A DNA stretch of 64,000 nt from Bartonella massiliensis. Its GTDB lineage: Bacteria > Pseudomonadota > Alphaproteobacteria > Rhizobiales > Rhizobiaceae. Position numbers and translations under genes: made by a program. The notes beneath the pieces are model-generated. The model had not been told where the DNA came from and did no database searches. It saw nothing but the letters and a program-made list of their open reading frames with translations. How positions within the stretch are numbered: the stretch's first letter is position 1; each line of letters opens with the position of its first letter. Location: contig NZ_CABFVS010000021.1 in NCBI RefSeq assembly GCF_902150025.1, positions 1-64,000 on the forward strand, in the 5' to 3' direction. Below are positions 18,522 through 29,600 of this stretch, in pieces.

Positions 18522-19706
18522 ATGGTCGATTCTTCAAAACCAAAAGTTAAATCACATTATGCAGGTACGCGCCGTAAAAAGCCCGTTATTGAACATGAAG
18601 CTGTTTCCCATGATAAAGAGGAAAAGATACAAAACTCTGTAGAATCTCATATAATAGAAGAACAGAACATGCAAGGTCAGGATAAAAGTACTTCTAGTAC
18701 AGCTTGGCATTTATCGCTCCTTTCAGGGATTTTAGGGGGCCTCATTGCTTTGGGAATTTTTGTGGGGCTTCAATGGGCGGGTTTATTTCCTTCTTCTTTT
18801 GTGGAAAATTCTGTTGGAGGGAAAAAAGTTTTGCAGATTGCTGAAGCTGCAAAAAGTAAGAGCGAGGAAACAAGAGAACAATTAGAGCAGATGCTTCAAG
18901 AAATCAATACCTTGAAAACAGCGTTTTCTTCTTTTTCCTCAAGGCAGTTTAAAACAATGGAAAATGATACACTATCGCAAGAGGAAAATAAAAAAGCTGT
19001 TGTGATTTTAGAGGCAAAAGTAAAAGCTCTTGAAGAGGTTGTACAAACTTTTGTTGGGGAGTCAAAAGGGATAGAAACGGTTTTGTCTGTTGGTCAGAAT
19101 AATGCAAATGATCTTGCTTTGTTAAAAGAGCAGTTAGAAGCACTACGGCAAGAAATTGCTGTTAAAAATAGTGAGAAAAAAGAAATAAATACGGCACTTT
19201 TTACAGCAATTAGTTCATTAAAAAATGCTGTAGAGCGAGGTGGATCTTATAACAATGAATTAAAGCTGTTAGAGCAATTATCGCCTTCGATTGATGGACT
19301 TGATGTGTTGCAAAAGACAGCGACTATCGGTCTTCCAAGTGCAGCACAACTTTCAGCTGATTTTGCGCGTGTTGCCGATGCAATTGTTGGTACGCAAAAT
19401 ATTGTTGCGTTAGATGCTGGTTTTTTTGATCGAATTTTAGCGTGGGGAAAAGGGCTTATTGTTTCGCGACCGATTGGAAATGTTGAAGGGATGACGCTTG
19501 GGGCGATTGCAGCGCGTATGGAAGTAGCTATCCAAGCGGGTGATTACGAAAAGGCTTTGAGCGAATGGCAATCATTACCTCAAAGTGCAAAAGATGTTTC
19601 AAAGGATTTTGTTCAGCAGCTTGAAAGGCATATTGCTGTTCAACAGTTGCTGCAGCAATTGCTGTTGTCTGTGCAACAAGGGTCTTTTAAGGCAACAAAG
19701 ATGTAA
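18522..19706 (+). CDS. Mitofilin-like (COG4223) inner-membrane protein
   Basis: A 394-residue protein with a charged cytoplasmic N-terminus, one transmembrane helix at about 65-88, a coiled-coil region (about 105-235, rich in Glu, Lys and Leu), and a C-terminal helical domain resembling the mitofilin domain. In alphaproteobacteria related proteins are thought to organise membranes, as mitofilin does in mitochondria; that role is inferred. It precedes hemY by 11 bases and the two form an operon. The usual upstream partners hemC and hemD are missing. Confidence 0.8.
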   Translation: MVDSSKPKVKSHYAGTRRKKPVIEHEAVSHDKEEKIQNSVESHIIEEQNMQGQDKSTSSTAWHLSLLSGILGGLIALGIFVGLQWAGLFPSSFVENSVGGKKVLQIAEAAKSKSEETREQLEQMLQEINTLKTAFSSFSSRQFKTMENDTLSQEENKKAVVILEAKVKALEEVVQTFVGESKGIETVLSVGQNNANDLALLKEQLEALRQEIAVKNSEKKEINTALFTAISSLKNAVERGGSYNNELKLLEQLSPSIDGLDVLQKTATIGLPSAAQLSADFARVADAIVGTQNIVALDAGFFDRILAWGKGLIVSRPIGNVEGMTLGAIAARMEVAIQAGDYEKALSEWQSLPQSAKDVSKDFVQQLERHIAVQQLLQQLLLSVQQGSFKATKM

Positions 19707-19717
19707 ATAGGCTCCAG

Positions 19718-21280
19718 ATGATACGTGTTTTTATTTATATTTTTGTTGTTTGTATCCTTGGGTTAGCTTTTGGGTGGGTTGCTAATCACAATGGTGTTTT
19801 TGTCCTTACATTTTTACACTTCAGATTTTCTGCTTCATTGCTTACAGTGGTAAGTGTGCTTATTTTGCTTTTTGTTACGTTGGTGCTTTTATGGTGGTTA
19901 TTGTCTTTCTTTTTTTCCATACCGAGTGCGCTTTCCAAATATTTTTATAAACGTCATAAAAAACGCGGTTATGAAGCTCTCTCAAAGGGGATTCTTGCAG
20001 CTTTTTCTGGTGATGGTATGGTTGCGCAAAAAATGGAAGCACGGGTTGCTAAATATCTTGCAGGAAAACAAGAGCCGTTGGTAAAGCTTTTAAAAGCACA
20101 AACATTATCTTTACAAAATAACTCTGTTTGTGCCATCAATCTTTATGAAGAGATGAGAAAAGAAGATCCGACAAAATTGGTTGGTCTTTACGGTTTGTTT
20201 CGTGAAGCGATGAAGAGTAAAGCTTATGAAGCAGCGCAACAATATGCCGAAGAGGCGCTGACTTTATCGCCAGCACTTTTATGGGCGCATCAGGCGGTAC
20301 TGGATCGGTTGGGTGCTGAAGGTAAATGGGATAGGGCACTGACTGTTTTTGAAAAAGCGCAAAAAGCTCTCCCGCGTCCTATTCGTTTGACACCAGAGCG
20401 GCAGCATGTGCAGGTTTTACTGCTCAGTGGGCAAGCACTTCATCTGTTTGATACACACCCTGCACGAGCACGTGAAGCCATTTTGAAAGCTCATAAATTG
20501 GCGCCTGATTTTGTTCCAATAACAATTATAGCCGCTGATATTCTTTATAAGTTAAATGAAACCCGTAAAGCAGATAAAATGATTATAGCGGCTTGGCAAA
20601 AGGAGCCGCATCCTGATTTGGGGATGCTTTATCTTGAAAGAGAAGAAGGAGCCATTGGAAGATTAAAAAGGGCTAAGACACTTGCTTCTTATAATAAAGA
20701 TGTATTTGAGTCGGCTTTCCTCATTGCCAAAGCGGCTTTGGATGCTGGTGAAACGACATTAGCAAGAGAACAAGCACAAAAAGCATTGCAGTATCATCCA
20801 CGGGAAAGTGTTTATTTATTATTGGCAGATATTGAAGAGGCACAGGGAAACAATCAAGGTGCTGTGCGTCAATGGCTTTCTTTAGCACTTCGTGCTGAAC
20901 GTGATCCTGTATGGATGTGTGAGGGGGCTATTTTTTCTTCTTGGGCAGCTGTTTCTCCAATCAGTGGTCGTTTGGGCTATTTTGAATGGAAGGCGCCTCC
21001 CCGTGTCCCTTCTTTTACATTAGAGGCGGCCAATATTGTTCCGAACAGCCAAGATAAAGAGGACGTTGTGGAAAAAAGTGAGGGTGTTGAAGATAAGAAG
21101 TTTGAAAAATTATCTTTTGTAGACGATCCTCTTTTGCATAATACGCAGGTGGAAAAACAAGATATAAAAGAACAAGATATCAAAACGGCTAACCAAACTC
21201 ATTTAAATGTTGATGATCCAGGGGTTAAAATAGAAGAAGAAGGAATATCTTTATCGAGGAAAAAATTTCGTTTATTTTAA
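19718..21280 (+). CDS. hemY: HemY-type TPR membrane protein
   Basis: A 520-residue inner-membrane protein. Two N-terminal hydrophobic helices (about 3-22 and 40-65) form the HemY_N domain, followed by a long helical TPR-like region (about 100-400) and a low-complexity acidic C-tail. This HemY, named after the E. coli hemCDXY operon, is not the protoporphyrinogen oxidase of Bacillus and its biochemical role is unknown. It is co-transcribed with the mitofilin-like gene. Its retention without hemC/hemD suggests a function other than heme synthesis. Confidence 0.85.
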   Translation: MIRVFIYIFVVCILGLAFGWVANHNGVFVLTFLHFRFSASLLTVVSVLILLFVTLVLLWWLLSFFFSIPSALSKYFYKRHKKRGYEALSKGILAAFSGDGMVAQKMEARVAKYLAGKQEPLVKLLKAQTLSLQNNSVCAINLYEEMRKEDPTKLVGLYGLFREAMKSKAYEAAQQYAEEALTLSPALLWAHQAVLDRLGAEGKWDRALTVFEKAQKALPRPIRLTPERQHVQVLLLSGQALHLFDTHPARAREAILKAHKLAPDFVPITIIAADILYKLNETRKADKMIIAAWQKEPHPDLGMLYLEREEGAIGRLKRAKTLASYNKDVFESAFLIAKAALDAGETTLAREQAQKALQYHPRESVYLLLADIEEAQGNNQGAVRQWLSLALRAERDPVWMCEGAIFSSWAAVSPISGRLGYFEWKAPPRVPSFTLEAANIVPNSQDKEDVVEKSEGVEDKKFEKLSFVDDPLLHNTQVEKQDIKEQDIKTANQTHLNVDDPGVKIEEEGISLSRKKFRLF

Positions 21281-21422
21281 ATTGTACCGATAGGGTAATT
21301 TGAGTATTTTCTTATAAGAAACAATGGATGTAGAAAAAATATCGTGAATTTTTTTTAATACAATTGTTCTCTTATGTTTAAAAAATGAAATTTTGCTTGG
21401 TTGCAGAGGTGATTGGTTAAAA

Positions 21423-22169
21423 ATGTTTTTAAATCAGAGATGTCTTGGTAAAAAGCAAAAAAATAGTCAACCAAGGATTGCTGTTGTTATTCATCGGCGG
21501 TCTACTTATACTGGTCGTTTGGGAAAAATTTTACAAAAAAATGGTTTTGTTCTTGATGTTTATCGTCCTATTTTTGGACAAAAACTCCCTGATACATTAG
21601 AGCATTATGCTGGTGTTGTTATTTTAGGGGGGCAGATGAGTGTGAATGACAGTGAAGCCTATATTGGTGAGGAAATTGATTGGATTTCGTTGTCGTTAAA
21701 AGAGAATAAGCCTTTTTTGGGGATTTGTCTTGGGGCACAGATGTTAGCGCGACATTTAGGAGCTCGTGTTGGTACAAGAAGTGATGGAACTGTTGAAGTA
21801 GGCTGGTATCCACTAGAGGCAACGCCACAAGGAAAAGAATTGATGAATTGGCCAGAAATGGTCTATCATTTTCATGATGAAGGTATTTATGATTTACCGA
21901 AAGAGGCACTACTTTTGGCAACAGGGCATACATATCCTACGCAAGCTTTCCGTTATGGAGATAATGCATGGGGTTTGCAATTTCATGCTGAATTTACGCG
22001 CGCTATGATGCGACGTTTGGTCGTGCGTTCGGCACATAAATTGACTGAAAAAGGGGCTCAACCTGCCAGTGCACATTTAAAAGGGCGTTTAATCTATGAT
22101 CGCGCTTTAAGCCAATGGTTTGAAGGTGCATTACAACAGATCTTTTGTACTCCAACCGCACTTGTGTGA
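21423..22169 (+). CDS. Class I glutamine amidotransferase-like protein
   Basis: A free-standing type 1 GATase domain of 248 residues. The nucleophile elbow GICLGAQ has Cys102, and the His/Glu pair of the triad is in LQFHAEF (His188 and Glu190). The substrate side is undefined; relatives are annotated as GMP-synthase-like amidotransferases or gamma-glutamyl hydrolases. I set the start at the ATG 21423 because 'agaggtga' lies nine bases upstream; an in-frame TTG at 21393 would extend it by ten residues. Confidence 0.85.
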   Translation: MFLNQRCLGKKQKNSQPRIAVVIHRRSTYTGRLGKILQKNGFVLDVYRPIFGQKLPDTLEHYAGVVILGGQMSVNDSEAYIGEEIDWISLSLKENKPFLGICLGAQMLARHLGARVGTRSDGTVEVGWYPLEATPQGKELMNWPEMVYHFHDEGIYDLPKEALLLATGHTYPTQAFRYGDNAWGLQFHAEFTRAMMRRLVVRSAHKLTEKGAQPASAHLKGRLIYDRALSQWFEGALQQIFCTPTALV

Positions 22170-22208
22170 GGGTGTATTTACTTAATGAGATCACGAGCTT
22201 CATGTAAA

Positions 22209-22630
22209 ACAGAATGTCATTTGATTGCATCGTTATAGGTTTATTTTAAAGAGACATCTTTAAAAGTACCCCAAGCACATTTTATGGCGCCGACTATGAA
22301 ATAGTATAACAATAAACCCTCATGGAAATAATATAAGGTTTATAGAGCACCGCCATCTTTTACATTTGTGAAGGAATAAGCCGGCACCATCATATACTTT
22401 GGTTCTCTCCCAATGTTACAACAAGACATTGGCACTTCTCAATGATTCATGAAAAGGCATTTTTGTGCTTTCTTGTACAGTTTTTACCCATAGGACAACT
22501 CCACTTTGATGTACAAGAAAATGGTTTTGATTGATTCAACATGAAATAGGTTTGAAATGAGAGAATCGTATGATACTAAGAGACTCTCATTCAATATGTA
22601 AAACAATGAATTATTATTATAAATCAATAT
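22209..22630 (-). pseudogene. Integrase-arm repeat, copy I
   Basis: Minus-strand copy covering arm-domain codons (frameshifted), the start region, a 'tttgatgtacaag' hairpin remnant, a strong inverted repeat 'ttgaaatgagag'/'ctctcattcaa' near 22550-22597, and the terminal AT motif at 22615-22630. Confidence 0.7.
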
Positions 22631-22868
22631 CTTGTCATTATCATTCTTACTGTACTGTAAAATAGTGTCGTTTAAGGCTAAAGATAGACAACTCATGTAG
22701 AGCTTTACATATAAGGTATTTTTTGTTAGAAGGTGTGAAGCTTTTTCTTAAGAAGATATTGCTTCTTGATCTTATGGGGTGCTGTACTATAGGGTGGTGA
22801 GACTGTGAGCTTCACGAAGTGGCTAACAGATAAAGTCAGCTAGATTAAGAAGCTGGATTTTTTATAGA

Positions 22869-24100
22869 TTGGTGGATATCCAAGAATCTTTATCCTTTTT
22901 AGGGTGGGGTGAAAATCAAAAGATAAAGAAAGTTTTAAAGTTGTCTACGTCCTCTCAAATACCATTATCACAAAAAAGTTTTTCTTTACGCTATTTATTT
23001 TATGGGCTGTTTTGTTTTGCTCTGATCCTCATTTATAGTGCTTTCTGGTTTTTTTTTCACGTAAAATAGAAAATTATGTTTCTGATATATCCGCAAAAGC
23101 ATCTTCTGGTAAGATGGCGGCGGTATGTGAGAATGTGCGTAAGAATGGTTATCCATTACGGATTGGTGTTATTTGTGACAAGTTTCAATTTTCTTGGCCT
23201 TTATATGGAGTTTCTTTATCGACGGGGCGTTTGACAGCTGGTGCGCCAATTTATGCGCCCTATTTGGTCGAGTTTAATGTTGATTCTCCTGCGTCAATTG
23301 TTTTTTCTGGGGAAACTTCCATAGTATCCCGTTGGCGTAAGTTGGTGATTGAAACAGAACCTTATTGGAAAACAGGTCAGACATTGAAGTTGATAGCGGA
23401 AGGGCTTGAGTTTTCTCCTCTTTCCTCTTCTCTTAAGGATCAAAAACTTCAAGAAGCATTGGGATCACAAACGGCAGACAAAAAGACGACACAAGAAAAT
23501 GGTGAAGATCAGGCATCTTTGCAAAATACTCCTAATGTTGTTGATCAGTCATCAGAGCCAAAAGATACCTCTCAAAAAATAACGACAGAATTTTTGCGTC
23601 TTGATCTTAAACATGAAAAGAATCATTTCTCAGGAAATATAATTTTTGATGGTTTTGATGTTTCTCCGGTTTTTACATCTTCTTTTGTTGATGTCCCGAA
23701 AATTGATGGCAATTTGAAATGGGCTTTAAATGATGTTTTTCTTTTGTCTGAAAATGAAGGAAAAAATTGGAAACAGCGTCTGTATGGGAAAAGTGGCATT
23801 TTAAAGCATGGTGAATTAGCTTTTCAGACAGGTGGTGGGTTGCATATCAGTGGGCCTTTTTCTTTTGATGATGAAGGATATTTGACAGCAACATTTGAAC
23901 TTGTCTGTATACAGCACATGAAGTTTCTTGAGACTTTACAACACTTGTTTCCTGAAGAATCTGATAATTTAAAAGGGTTACTTTTTATTTTGAGTGCACT
24001 GCCTAAAAATGCAGATGGTGCTCCTATTCTTTCTTTGACTATTCGTCAAGGCTGGGTAAAACTGGGATTTTTAGATATTGGTCGTCTTCCTCCACTTTAG
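22869..24100 (+). pseudogene. DUF2125 family protein, frameshifted at a T9 run
   Basis: The N-terminal part (from 22869, TTG or GTG start) encodes a signal-anchor helix (YLFYGLFCFALILIYSAFWFFF) and stops at 23067. The remainder continues in another frame as RKIENYVSDISAKASSG and on to 24100. The breakpoint coincides with nine consecutive Ts at 23049-23057, so a one-base slip would restore a protein of about 410 residues. The downstream part (VCENVRKNGYPLRIGVICDKF) matches the envelope-associated DUF2125 family of Rhizobiales, whose function is unknown. This could be a true mutation, slippage-based switching, or a sequencing error. Decayed copies of its 3' half lie downstream. Confidence 0.75.
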
Positions 24101-24159
24101 GTTTGAGAAGAAATTGGCAACAGCATCATATGGCAAGGTATTGCTTTATAAAAGGTGTT

Positions 24160-24345
24160 CACTGCTTTGCATGTTGAATGATAGCCTTGAATGCCGTAAG
24201 GTTTTCTCATTGCAATGCTGTTTCATTGAATGAAACAAAATTATCCCTTTGCATGTCACAAATGGGAAAGCCATATGGACTGCTTATCTAGAAAGGGTTA
24301 AAAATGCCTTTTCATGAAGAGTCTCAATGCTTAAAATACTTTTCT
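24160..24345 (+). pseudogene. Integrase-arm repeat, copy J (short)
   Basis: Plus-strand partial copy: 'gttgaatgatagcc', 'ttgcatgtcacaaatggg' (hairpin remnant) and a 'atgccttttcatgaagag' start region, ending where copy K begins. Confidence 0.6.
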
Positions 24346-24358
24346 GAAACATACAAAA

Positions 24359-24870
24359 TATTGATTTATAATGATAATTTAGCGTTATTCAACTTGAGTT
24401 AGAACTCCGAATATCGTAAGATTCTCTCATTTCAAATCTCTCTATCTTGAATTCATCAAAATCACTTGCTTGCATGTCACAAGCAGGGTTGGTGTGTGGG
24501 TAAAAGCTGTATAATAAAAAGGTTTTTCATAAACCATCTTAATGTCTGTCGCAACACTCAAAGGCTGGCAATACGGTGGTGCTGGCTTATGCCTTCATAA
24601 GTATAAAAGATGGTAATGCTCAATGGATTTATCATTATATCATTCATAGGCGTTGACGCAAATATGGATGCTGACCCAAAATGGATTTGGGTGCTTTGAG
24701 ATATTTCTTTAAAACAAGCCCGTGAGTATTCAATGCAGTGTATTTTGTTTGGAGTGCTTTGTTTTATATGAAAGTCGTGACTCTCTTAAAGAACGTGATA
24801 AACACAAGCGTAAAGTAATAAGCAATCTTTATTACTTAAAGTAAGATGCTTTAGGGCTCTACGAACTATA
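24359..24870 (+). pseudogene. Integrase-arm repeat, copy K
   Basis: Well-preserved plus-strand copy with its terminal motif at 24359, the hairpin 'gcttgcatgtcacaagc' near 24470-24486 and an arm domain running to the LHYLK region near 24840, interrupted by stops. It faces copy L, and together they form a large imperfect inverted repeat around about 115 bases. Confidence 0.75.
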
Positions 24871-24983
24871 TCAGCTTTTATATACTCAATTGGAGCGGAG
24901 GTATTACGTATCTCTGTCTGTTTAATTTCTACAACAAACAGACAAGCTAACTTAGGGAAAACGTGAAGTTTTAAGGAAATAAA

Positions 24984-25532
24984 CTTGTTCCCATCCTTAC
25001 CATCATTTTTAATTCAGCTTCACAGATTTCAAAAGCATCTAGAGCAATATCTTTTAAAATAATGGAATTTTTTGATTGCCTCATGCTTGTGTTTATCACG
25101 TTCTTTAATGGGGTCTCGACCTTCGTCAGAGCGCCATTGGTTTGCACATTTACGGGCTTGCTTAAAAGAAATCTCTCAAAGCACATCTAAGTCCATTTCA
25201 CGGCGGCGCCCGTGAATGTGATATAACAATAAAGCCCCCTGGGAATAATATAAAACCCATTGAGCACCGTCATCTTTACGTTTGTGAAAAAGCAAGTCGG
25301 TATCATCACATTATTTTCCAGCCTTTGAGTGTTGCGACAGACATTAAGATGGTTCATGAAAAACCATTTTTATTATACAGTTTTTACCCATACATCAGCC
25401 CCGCTTGTGACGTGCAAGCAAGTGATTTTGGTTGATTCAACATACACAGATTTGAAATGAGAGAATCTTAAGGATTATCTTTTCTTTATAATATGCAAAA
25501 TTATAAAATGACAATTGTAAATCAAGGTATTA
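24984..25532 (-). pseudogene. Integrase-arm repeat, copy L
   Basis: Minus-strand copy and the inverted partner of K. A 71-codon open piece still reads DIALDAFEICEAELK; further right come the LHKRKDG codons, the hairpin 'gcttgtgacgtgcaagc' and the terminal motif. Copy 2 of the DUF2125 3' half begins at its right edge. Confidence 0.75.
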
Positions 25533-25539
25533 TATTTTT

Positions 25540-25800
25540 ATAATGAGGGGTATTTGATAGCAAAATTTGAATTTTTTTGTTTAAATTATAGAGATTCTTG
25601 ACATGGTACGGTAATTATTTCCTGCCAAGACAAGAATTTTCAAGTATTACTTTTTCTTTTTGATGCTCTGTTTAAAAATGCTAGATGGCGTTCTTGTTCT
25701 TCCCTTGTTGATTAATGATGAGTCGATAAAATTGGGGTTGTGAAATCTTGCTCATCTTGCATTATTTTAGGCTTAAGAGAAAGATAGCAACGGTGTTTTT
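25540..25800 (+). pseudogene. Decayed copy 2 of the DUF2125 gene 3' end
   Basis: Aligns by eye with 23870-24135, from the region encoding DDEGYLTATFEL through the stop codon and about 40 bases beyond it (shared 'aatgaggggtatttga', 'taaaaatgctagatgg', 'taggcttaagag'). There are many substitutions and small indels. Its left edge abuts repeat copy L. Confidence 0.7.
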
Positions 25801-26160
25801 ATAGAAAAAGCAGAATTTTAAAGTATGGTAAGGTGATTGTTCATACAGGTGGTGGGCTGCGTGTACGTGAATCTTTTTCTTTTTATGATGAAGGATATTT
25901 GACAGAAACATTTAAACATGTTTTTGATTCAATCTTTAGAAATTCCTGACACTTTGCAGTGCTTATTTACCGCTAAGCCCATATCAAATGTTATTTTTTT
26001 ATTTTTGGTATTTTTTTTACAATGCGGGATAGAGTTGCATTCTTCCCTTGTTGCTCGTTCTTTCTTTGTTGCCCATTTTTCCTTTGTTGATGGTAGTTTG
26101 CCAGCATATTTTGTATATTTTGACTTGAGTTTTGTAGCCATTCATTTTATTTTTAAATGA
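25790..26160 (+). pseudogene. Decayed copy 3 of the DUF2125 gene 3' end
   Basis: A further degraded copy aligning with about 23780-24100. The best-kept block, at 25840-25910, shares 'acaggtggtggg' and 'gatgaaggatatttgacag' with the parent gene. An 80-codon open piece at 25918-26160 is part of this remnant and not a real gene. Confidence 0.7.
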
Positions 26161-26384
26161 TTTTTAAGAGGCTCTCAAAGTTTTTTAGAACTTTCAAAGC
26201 TCATCACCTCTTTTTTGCTACCAAATTTTGATTTTTGTCATTTTTTATATTTTCAGATATCAAAATCCATTTTTACAAAATGCGTATTAATGGTAAAATA
26301 GTCCATAAAAACAATAAATTATGATGTATTTATGCCTAATTCTATTTGGTATAAAGTCTACGGTCAAATTTTGATATTGGTCAT

Positions 26385-26520
26385 GGATGGATAGAACAGG
26401 GATAAAAGCTTAGCTATTTTGCTCTGCTTTTGAGTCTGAGAGTTGATATTTTTATGTTGAGAAATCAATTCTGCCATTGCTTTGAAATTATTGCAAACAA
26501 TTCTATTGTGATAAGTCATA
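26385..26520 (-). pseudogene. Decayed copy of the gdhB 3' end
   Basis: Aligns with 26587-26722 at a constant offset of 202 bases (shared 'gatagaac', 'tattttgctc'-like and 'tgagaaatcaattctgcc' versus 'tgagaaattaatcctgct'). It therefore contains the last codons of the NAD-glutamate dehydrogenase plus downstream sequence. A third, fainter echo may lie at 26185-26290. Confidence 0.55.
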
Positions 26521-26637
26521 GGATTTTTATTATGGGGGCTCTATCTAAAAGTGAAAACTTCCGTTCTATCTTTGCTGGTTTTCTCTGGTGGGATAGAACG
26601 GGAGTTTTTACTGGGGTATTTTATCCGTATTTTAAGT

Positions 26638-29600
26638 TTAAAAGCCAGTATTTTGAAGCTGAGAAATTAATCCTGCTGCAAAAGTAAAACGAGAAATATT
26701 GAGATCATTTTCAATAAGAGCACTAATACGGTTCGTGACATTATGAATATGATCTTCTTCTGTTTTTTTCCAAGTGGCAAAAGGATTCTCTTTTTTTCCA
26801 TAAGTTTTGAGAATTTTAATGACGATTTGCCGCAAGCTTTCGGAAATACTTTTTTTAGCTTGGCTTAAAGCCATACTGTCATAATAATCTACCACAGGAA
26901 TGATACGGCTTGCTTCGTTAATGCGGTTTATACGAATGATTTGCGCAAGTGAAAAATAGATCTCTGCGGTTTTAATAAGATCACTGTTGCTTTTTTTTGC
27001 AATTAAAGAAATATCACAGATTGTTGGAGAAGCTTCCAAGAGAGCTAATTGCTTTGCTAATGTTTTGGGGGCTCCTTCTTCACTATAGTGTCGTATTTTT
27101 TCTTCAATCTTTTGCTTAATATCGTTGTTGTGAGAATGCATAAGCTCTTTTTCAATCACGCTACGGGCTTGCTTTATTGTTTTTACAATTTCTTCTAATG
27201 GACGTGAGAGATCCATGTTGTGCAAACCCCAATTGGTTGTTTCAAAGAGCATTGGAGTCATTGCTGCGTAGAGTTTGTTTTGTACAAGACCGGGTATTTT
27301 ATTGTCAAGCTTATCAATTTGGTCAGACAACCCAGAAATTTCAAAACCATCGCGGATGGCAATGAAAACGCGAATAATATTTTCAACCTTTTGTTCTGTT
27401 GCATCGTGTAATCGATTAACAAAAGTAGCACCTCCACGATTAACAATATCGTTGGCAATCAGCGTTGCAATAATATTACGACGCAATTGATGGTTAATGA
27501 CTTCCTTCTCAAAATTTTCTTGAATTTGGGTTGGAAAATAGTTCAGCAAGGCGGTGTTGAAATAGGGATCATCAACAATGGGGCTATTGGCAATTTCTTC
27601 TTTGAGCGTTAATTTAGCATAGGCAAAAATAACGGCAAGTTCTGGACGAAGAAGACCTTTGCCTTGGGTTGTTCTTTGTCGTAAAACTTGCTCATTAGGG
27701 AGCATTTCAACTCTGCGATCGAGAAGCTTTTTTTGTTCTAAATCGTGCATAAAGCGTATTTGATAGGGTAAATCAGCAGTACTTTGGTTTTCTGCTAAAG
27801 AAAGAGCAAGGGGTTGTAGATAATTGTTGCGTAAGACAAGTTGTTCGACTTGAGGCGTCATTTTTTTCAAGAGTTTATTGCGTTCTTCGCGGGTGAGTGT
27901 TTTAGCACGCAGTGCTGATGCAAGAACAATTTTGAGATTGACTTCAATATCAGAACAATTCACACCGGCGGAATTGTCAATGGCATCCGTATTGCAGCGA
28001 CCACCACTTGAGACATATTCAATCCGTCCACGTTGTGTAACACCAAGATTAGCTCCTTCGCCAATGATTTTTGCACGCACTTGTTCTCCGGTAATACGTA
28101 TTGCGTCATTTGCACGATCACCTACTTGGGCATCACTTTCTGTTGCTGCGCGGATATAAGTACCAATGCCACCAAACCATAAAAGATCAACAGGGGCTTT
28201 GAGAAGTGCAGAGATAATTTCAAAGGGTGTTCCGGTTTGTTTTTCGAAACCAATGGCTTGTGCTGCTTCAGGTGAAAGAGTAATTGTTTTCTCTTTGCGT
28301 GAGAAAATGCCACCGCCTTTTGATAATTTACTTTTGTTGTAATCTTGCCAGCTTGAGCGAGGAAGTTTAAAAAGACGCATACGCTCTGCGTAGCTTTCTT
28401 CTATATTTGGATCTGGATCAATAAAGATATCGCGGTGATCAAAGGCGGCAATCAATTTTGTTTGTTTGGAAAGGAGCATTCCATTGCCAAAAACATCACC
28501 AGACATGTCGCCAACACCGACACAGGTGAAGGGGGTTGTTTGAATATCATGGTCAAATGCTTCTCGAAAATGTCTTTTGACGGCTTCCCATGCACCTTTA
28601 GCTGTAATACCAATGCCTTTGTGATCATAACCTGCTGAGCCTCCAGAGGCAAAAGCATCATCGAGCCAAAAGTGATTTTCTTGGCTGATGGCGTTGGCTG
28701 TATCAGAAAAGGTTGCTGTCCCTTTGTCTGCTGCGACAACAAAATAGGGGTCTGGGTCATCATGACAGATGACATCATGGGGTGTACTTATTTTACCATT
28801 AACCAGATTGTCTGTGATGGAGAGCAAAGCCGTGATAAATTCTGTATAAGCTTGTCGTGCCGCTTCTATGATGATAGCACGGTCACTTGTTTGAGGAAGG
28901 CGATGGGGATAGAAACCACCTTTTGCACCTGCAGGAACGATAACGGCATTTTTAACTTGTTGGGCTTTGACTAAGCTAAGAACTTCGGTGCGATAATCTA
29001 ATGCGCGGTCAGACCAACGAATTCCACCACGAGCGATAGGTCCAAAACGCAAATGAACCCCTTCAACTTCCGGTCCATAAACAAGAATTTCTCGATAAGG
29101 GCGTGGTTCTGGCAAACCTTCAATTTGGCGCGGATTTAATTTGGTGGCTAAAATGCGCCGAGGACTTCCATCGCCAAGAGGTGTAAAGGCATTCGTTCGT
29201 AAACTTGCATCGATAAGGTTACAATAACGGCGTAAAATAAGATCATCATCTAAACCAGAAACTTTCCGTAATTTTTCTTCAATGCGTTTTTGAATAACCT
29301 GTCGGTTTTTTTCCCGTTCTTTTTCGGTATGGCTTGGATGAAATTTTAAATGAAATAAAGCATAAAGATCTTGGGTAATGTCAGGATAAGTATTTAAAGT
29401 TTGGGCGACACGGTCTTGCGAATAAGGAATTCCAGCTTGTTGGAGATAACGCCCGTAATGGCGTAAAATAACAATTTCATGCCAGTTAAGTTCAGCTGTT
29501 TGAGTAAGGGCATTAAAGGCGTCATTATCAGCATTGTGTGCCCAAATAGCTTCAAAAGTTTCGGCAAGTTTTTGACCGTCTTTTTCAAAATCAATACAGA

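Noticed and set aside
25918-26160. 80-codon hydrophobic open frame as a membrane protein
   Set aside because: It aligns with the DUF2125 gene tail in a shifted frame and is a remnant.
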